Positions 21,786 through 22,474 of a stretch of 22,474 nucleotides of DNA are shown here, one piece after another. The notes beneath the pieces are model-generated. The model did not search any database. It worked only from the letters and a program-made list of their open reading frames with translations, and was not told the origin of the DNA. Source of the stretch: an uncultured Sulfurovum sp. (lineage in GTDB: Bacteria; Campylobacterota; Campylobacteria; Campylobacterales; Sulfurovaceae); contig CACVAR010000249.1 of NCBI GenBank assembly GCA_902727905.1, positions 1 to 22,474 of the forward strand, read 5' to 3'. The translations under genes and the position numbers were made by a program. Every line of letters begins with the position of its first letter. Position 1 is the stretch's first letter.

Positions 21786-21905
21786 ATGGGTGTCAGAACA
21801 ACAATAACATTAGATGAAGTTAATAGTTTACTTTCTTCATGCAATATTTCATTTGAAAGACTAGAAGCTATGTTAGACGGAATTTCAGAATTAAAGTTTT
21901 ACTAA
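21786..21905 (+). pseudogene. Short N-terminal gene remnant (phosphotransferase-like)
   Basis: A 39-codon frame, MGVRTTITLDEVNSLLSSCN then SFERLEAMLDGISELKFY, followed by TAA TAA. AAGGTAAATA precedes it. The GVRT-x-(I/L)-(S/T)-x-x-(E/D) start and DGIS turn resemble the first residues of aminoglycoside/homoserine-type phosphotransferases, but the rest is missing. In the same frame after the two stops, 38 open codons continue (ESHGCENTLTSNSF then GIDGAVLYEK). Probably a decayed fragment; the family call is weak. Confidence 0.35.
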
Positions 21906-22170
21906 TAAGAGTCTCATGGATGTGAAAACACCTTAACTTCTAATTCATTCATAGGTATAGATGGTGCAGTACTCTATGAAAAATGTTCTTCATTATGTTA
22001 TGGTAAAGAAGCTAAAAAACTCCTTTAAAGGGGATGATACCTCTTGCTTTTATGTTAGTGGGTTGAAATAAGAAAGAAGCTTTATATGATTGGATAATGA
22101 AGTAGAACTTCATCATCTCTAAAAATTACAAAAATAAAGTAATAACTCTTTTAATTCGAGGTTTATGACT
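21906..22170. other. Intergenic/decayed DNA without a convincing gene
   Basis: About 265 AT-rich bases. Only short frames with no ribosome sites are visible, such as the 38-codon one ending near 22026 and an overlapping one in another frame. I see no RNA gene, repeat array or clear promoter. Confidence 0.5.
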
Positions 22171-22353
22171 CTAGTTTGAAGAATGAAAGGGCCATTCATC
22201 ATTAAAAATTTCTCCACCTGTTGTTTCTTGAATTAATGGAAAATGAGAACGCTCCCCTGACCAAATATAGCAACTAGTAAATTCTATATTATAGGCTGTC
22301 CCCAATAGTGGTTCTTTAGGTATATAAAAATCTTTTGTATTATTTACATTAAT
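22171..22353 (-). pseudogene. C-terminal fragment of an unknown protein, cut by the IS5-family element
   Basis: A frame on the - strand runs from the IS edge to TAG at 22171-22173: 59 codons including KDFYIPKEPLLGTAYNIEF, CYIWSGERSHFPLIQ and GGEIFNDEWPFHSSN. The composition (aromatic, few rare residues, clean end) looks like real protein sequence, but I do not recognise it. There is no start codon with a ribosome site on the inside, and the IS end lies just upstream, so the gene is probably truncated by the insertion. Confidence 0.45.
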
Positions 22354-22354
22354 A

Positions 22355-22474
22355 GACTTCTTGCAAAACTCAATTTAAAATCATCATATTCCTATCAAAA
22401 TTGATTAACCCACAAATGAGATTCACTCTTAAGTTATATCGTTTACGACGATTACGATATTTCTGTTTGAGTAT
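22355..22474 (-). mobile_element. IS5-family insertion sequence, right end only
   Basis: The end of an insertion sequence that continues beyond the window. The terminal segment GACTTCTTGCAAAACTC (22355-22371) has the character of an IS5-family terminal inverted repeat and overlaps the last codon of the transposase. The other end and any target duplication cannot be seen. Confidence 0.6.
22370..22474 (-). CDS. IS5-family transposase, C-terminal 34 residues
   Basis: The last 34 codons, ending at TGA 22370-22372. QKYRNRRKRYNLRVNLICGL, then INFDRN, matches the conserved end of one IS5-family transposase group (YRNRR-x-R-[FY]-x-LR-x-NLI-x-G-[IL]-x-N). The catalytic DDE residues lie outside the window, so activity cannot be judged. 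Confidence 0.75.
   Translation of the reverse strand: MLKQKYRNRRKRYNLRVNLICGLINFDRNMMILN

Noticed and set aside
22296..22303. Second IS110 target site (CTGTCCCC, same as the right flank at 7742)
   Set aside because: An 8-base match inside an apparently coding frame, without the left half of the target; chance is sufficient.

Overview
The window reads as a low-GC chromosome segment of a Campylobacterota bacterium (the free-living Sulfurimonas/Arcobacter/Sulfuricurvum side rather than a host-restricted Campylobacter). Reasons: AT-rich coding with strong AAGGAG ribosome sites, a succinate dehydrogenase/fumarate reductase with a CCG-domain third subunit, a Ctb-like group III truncated globin, and a TruD typical of that group. 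Genus is not claimed.

Left core block (1-4227, + strand): the tail of glycine decarboxylase subunit 2 (gcvPB), then a lipoate-ligase-fold octanoyl/lipoyl transferase, lipoyl synthase (lipA), dihydrolipoyl dehydrogenase (lpd) and truD. The first four make sense together: GcvP decarboxylates glycine, the transferase and LipA build lipoyl-GcvH, and Lpd is the L-protein. A secreted tandem-repeat protein of unknown function follows on the - strand.

Accessory block (about 4.9-15.3 kb): a doubly broken MazEF-type toxin-antitoxin pair; a zeta-toxin-like P-loop kinase with a translationally coupled small ORF; a complete IS110-family element whose upstream non-coding region looks like a bridge RNA, with four guide segments matching the proposed ends and target; then a conflict/signalling island. 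The island holds a nucleotide-hydrolase-like effector, a TIR-TM-NBR1-Ig protein split by a -1 frameshift at a slippery A6 run, a C39 peptidase fused to a beta-barrel with a small exported candidate substrate, a TRAFs-binding-like/SLOG pair, and a TIR-beta-propeller protein. This island is the most likely home of an undescribed system.

Right core block (15.3-21.7 kb, mostly - strand): sdhABE (type-E succinate:quinone oxidoreductase; three clear genes, two of whose longest ORFs start too early), a YhdH/AcuI-type reductase divergent from an HxlR regulator with a shared dyad operator, and a SUMF1-domain protein overlapping a group III truncated globin.

Right edge (21.7-22.5 kb): decayed DNA with gene fragments and the end of an IS5-family insertion sequence running out of the window.
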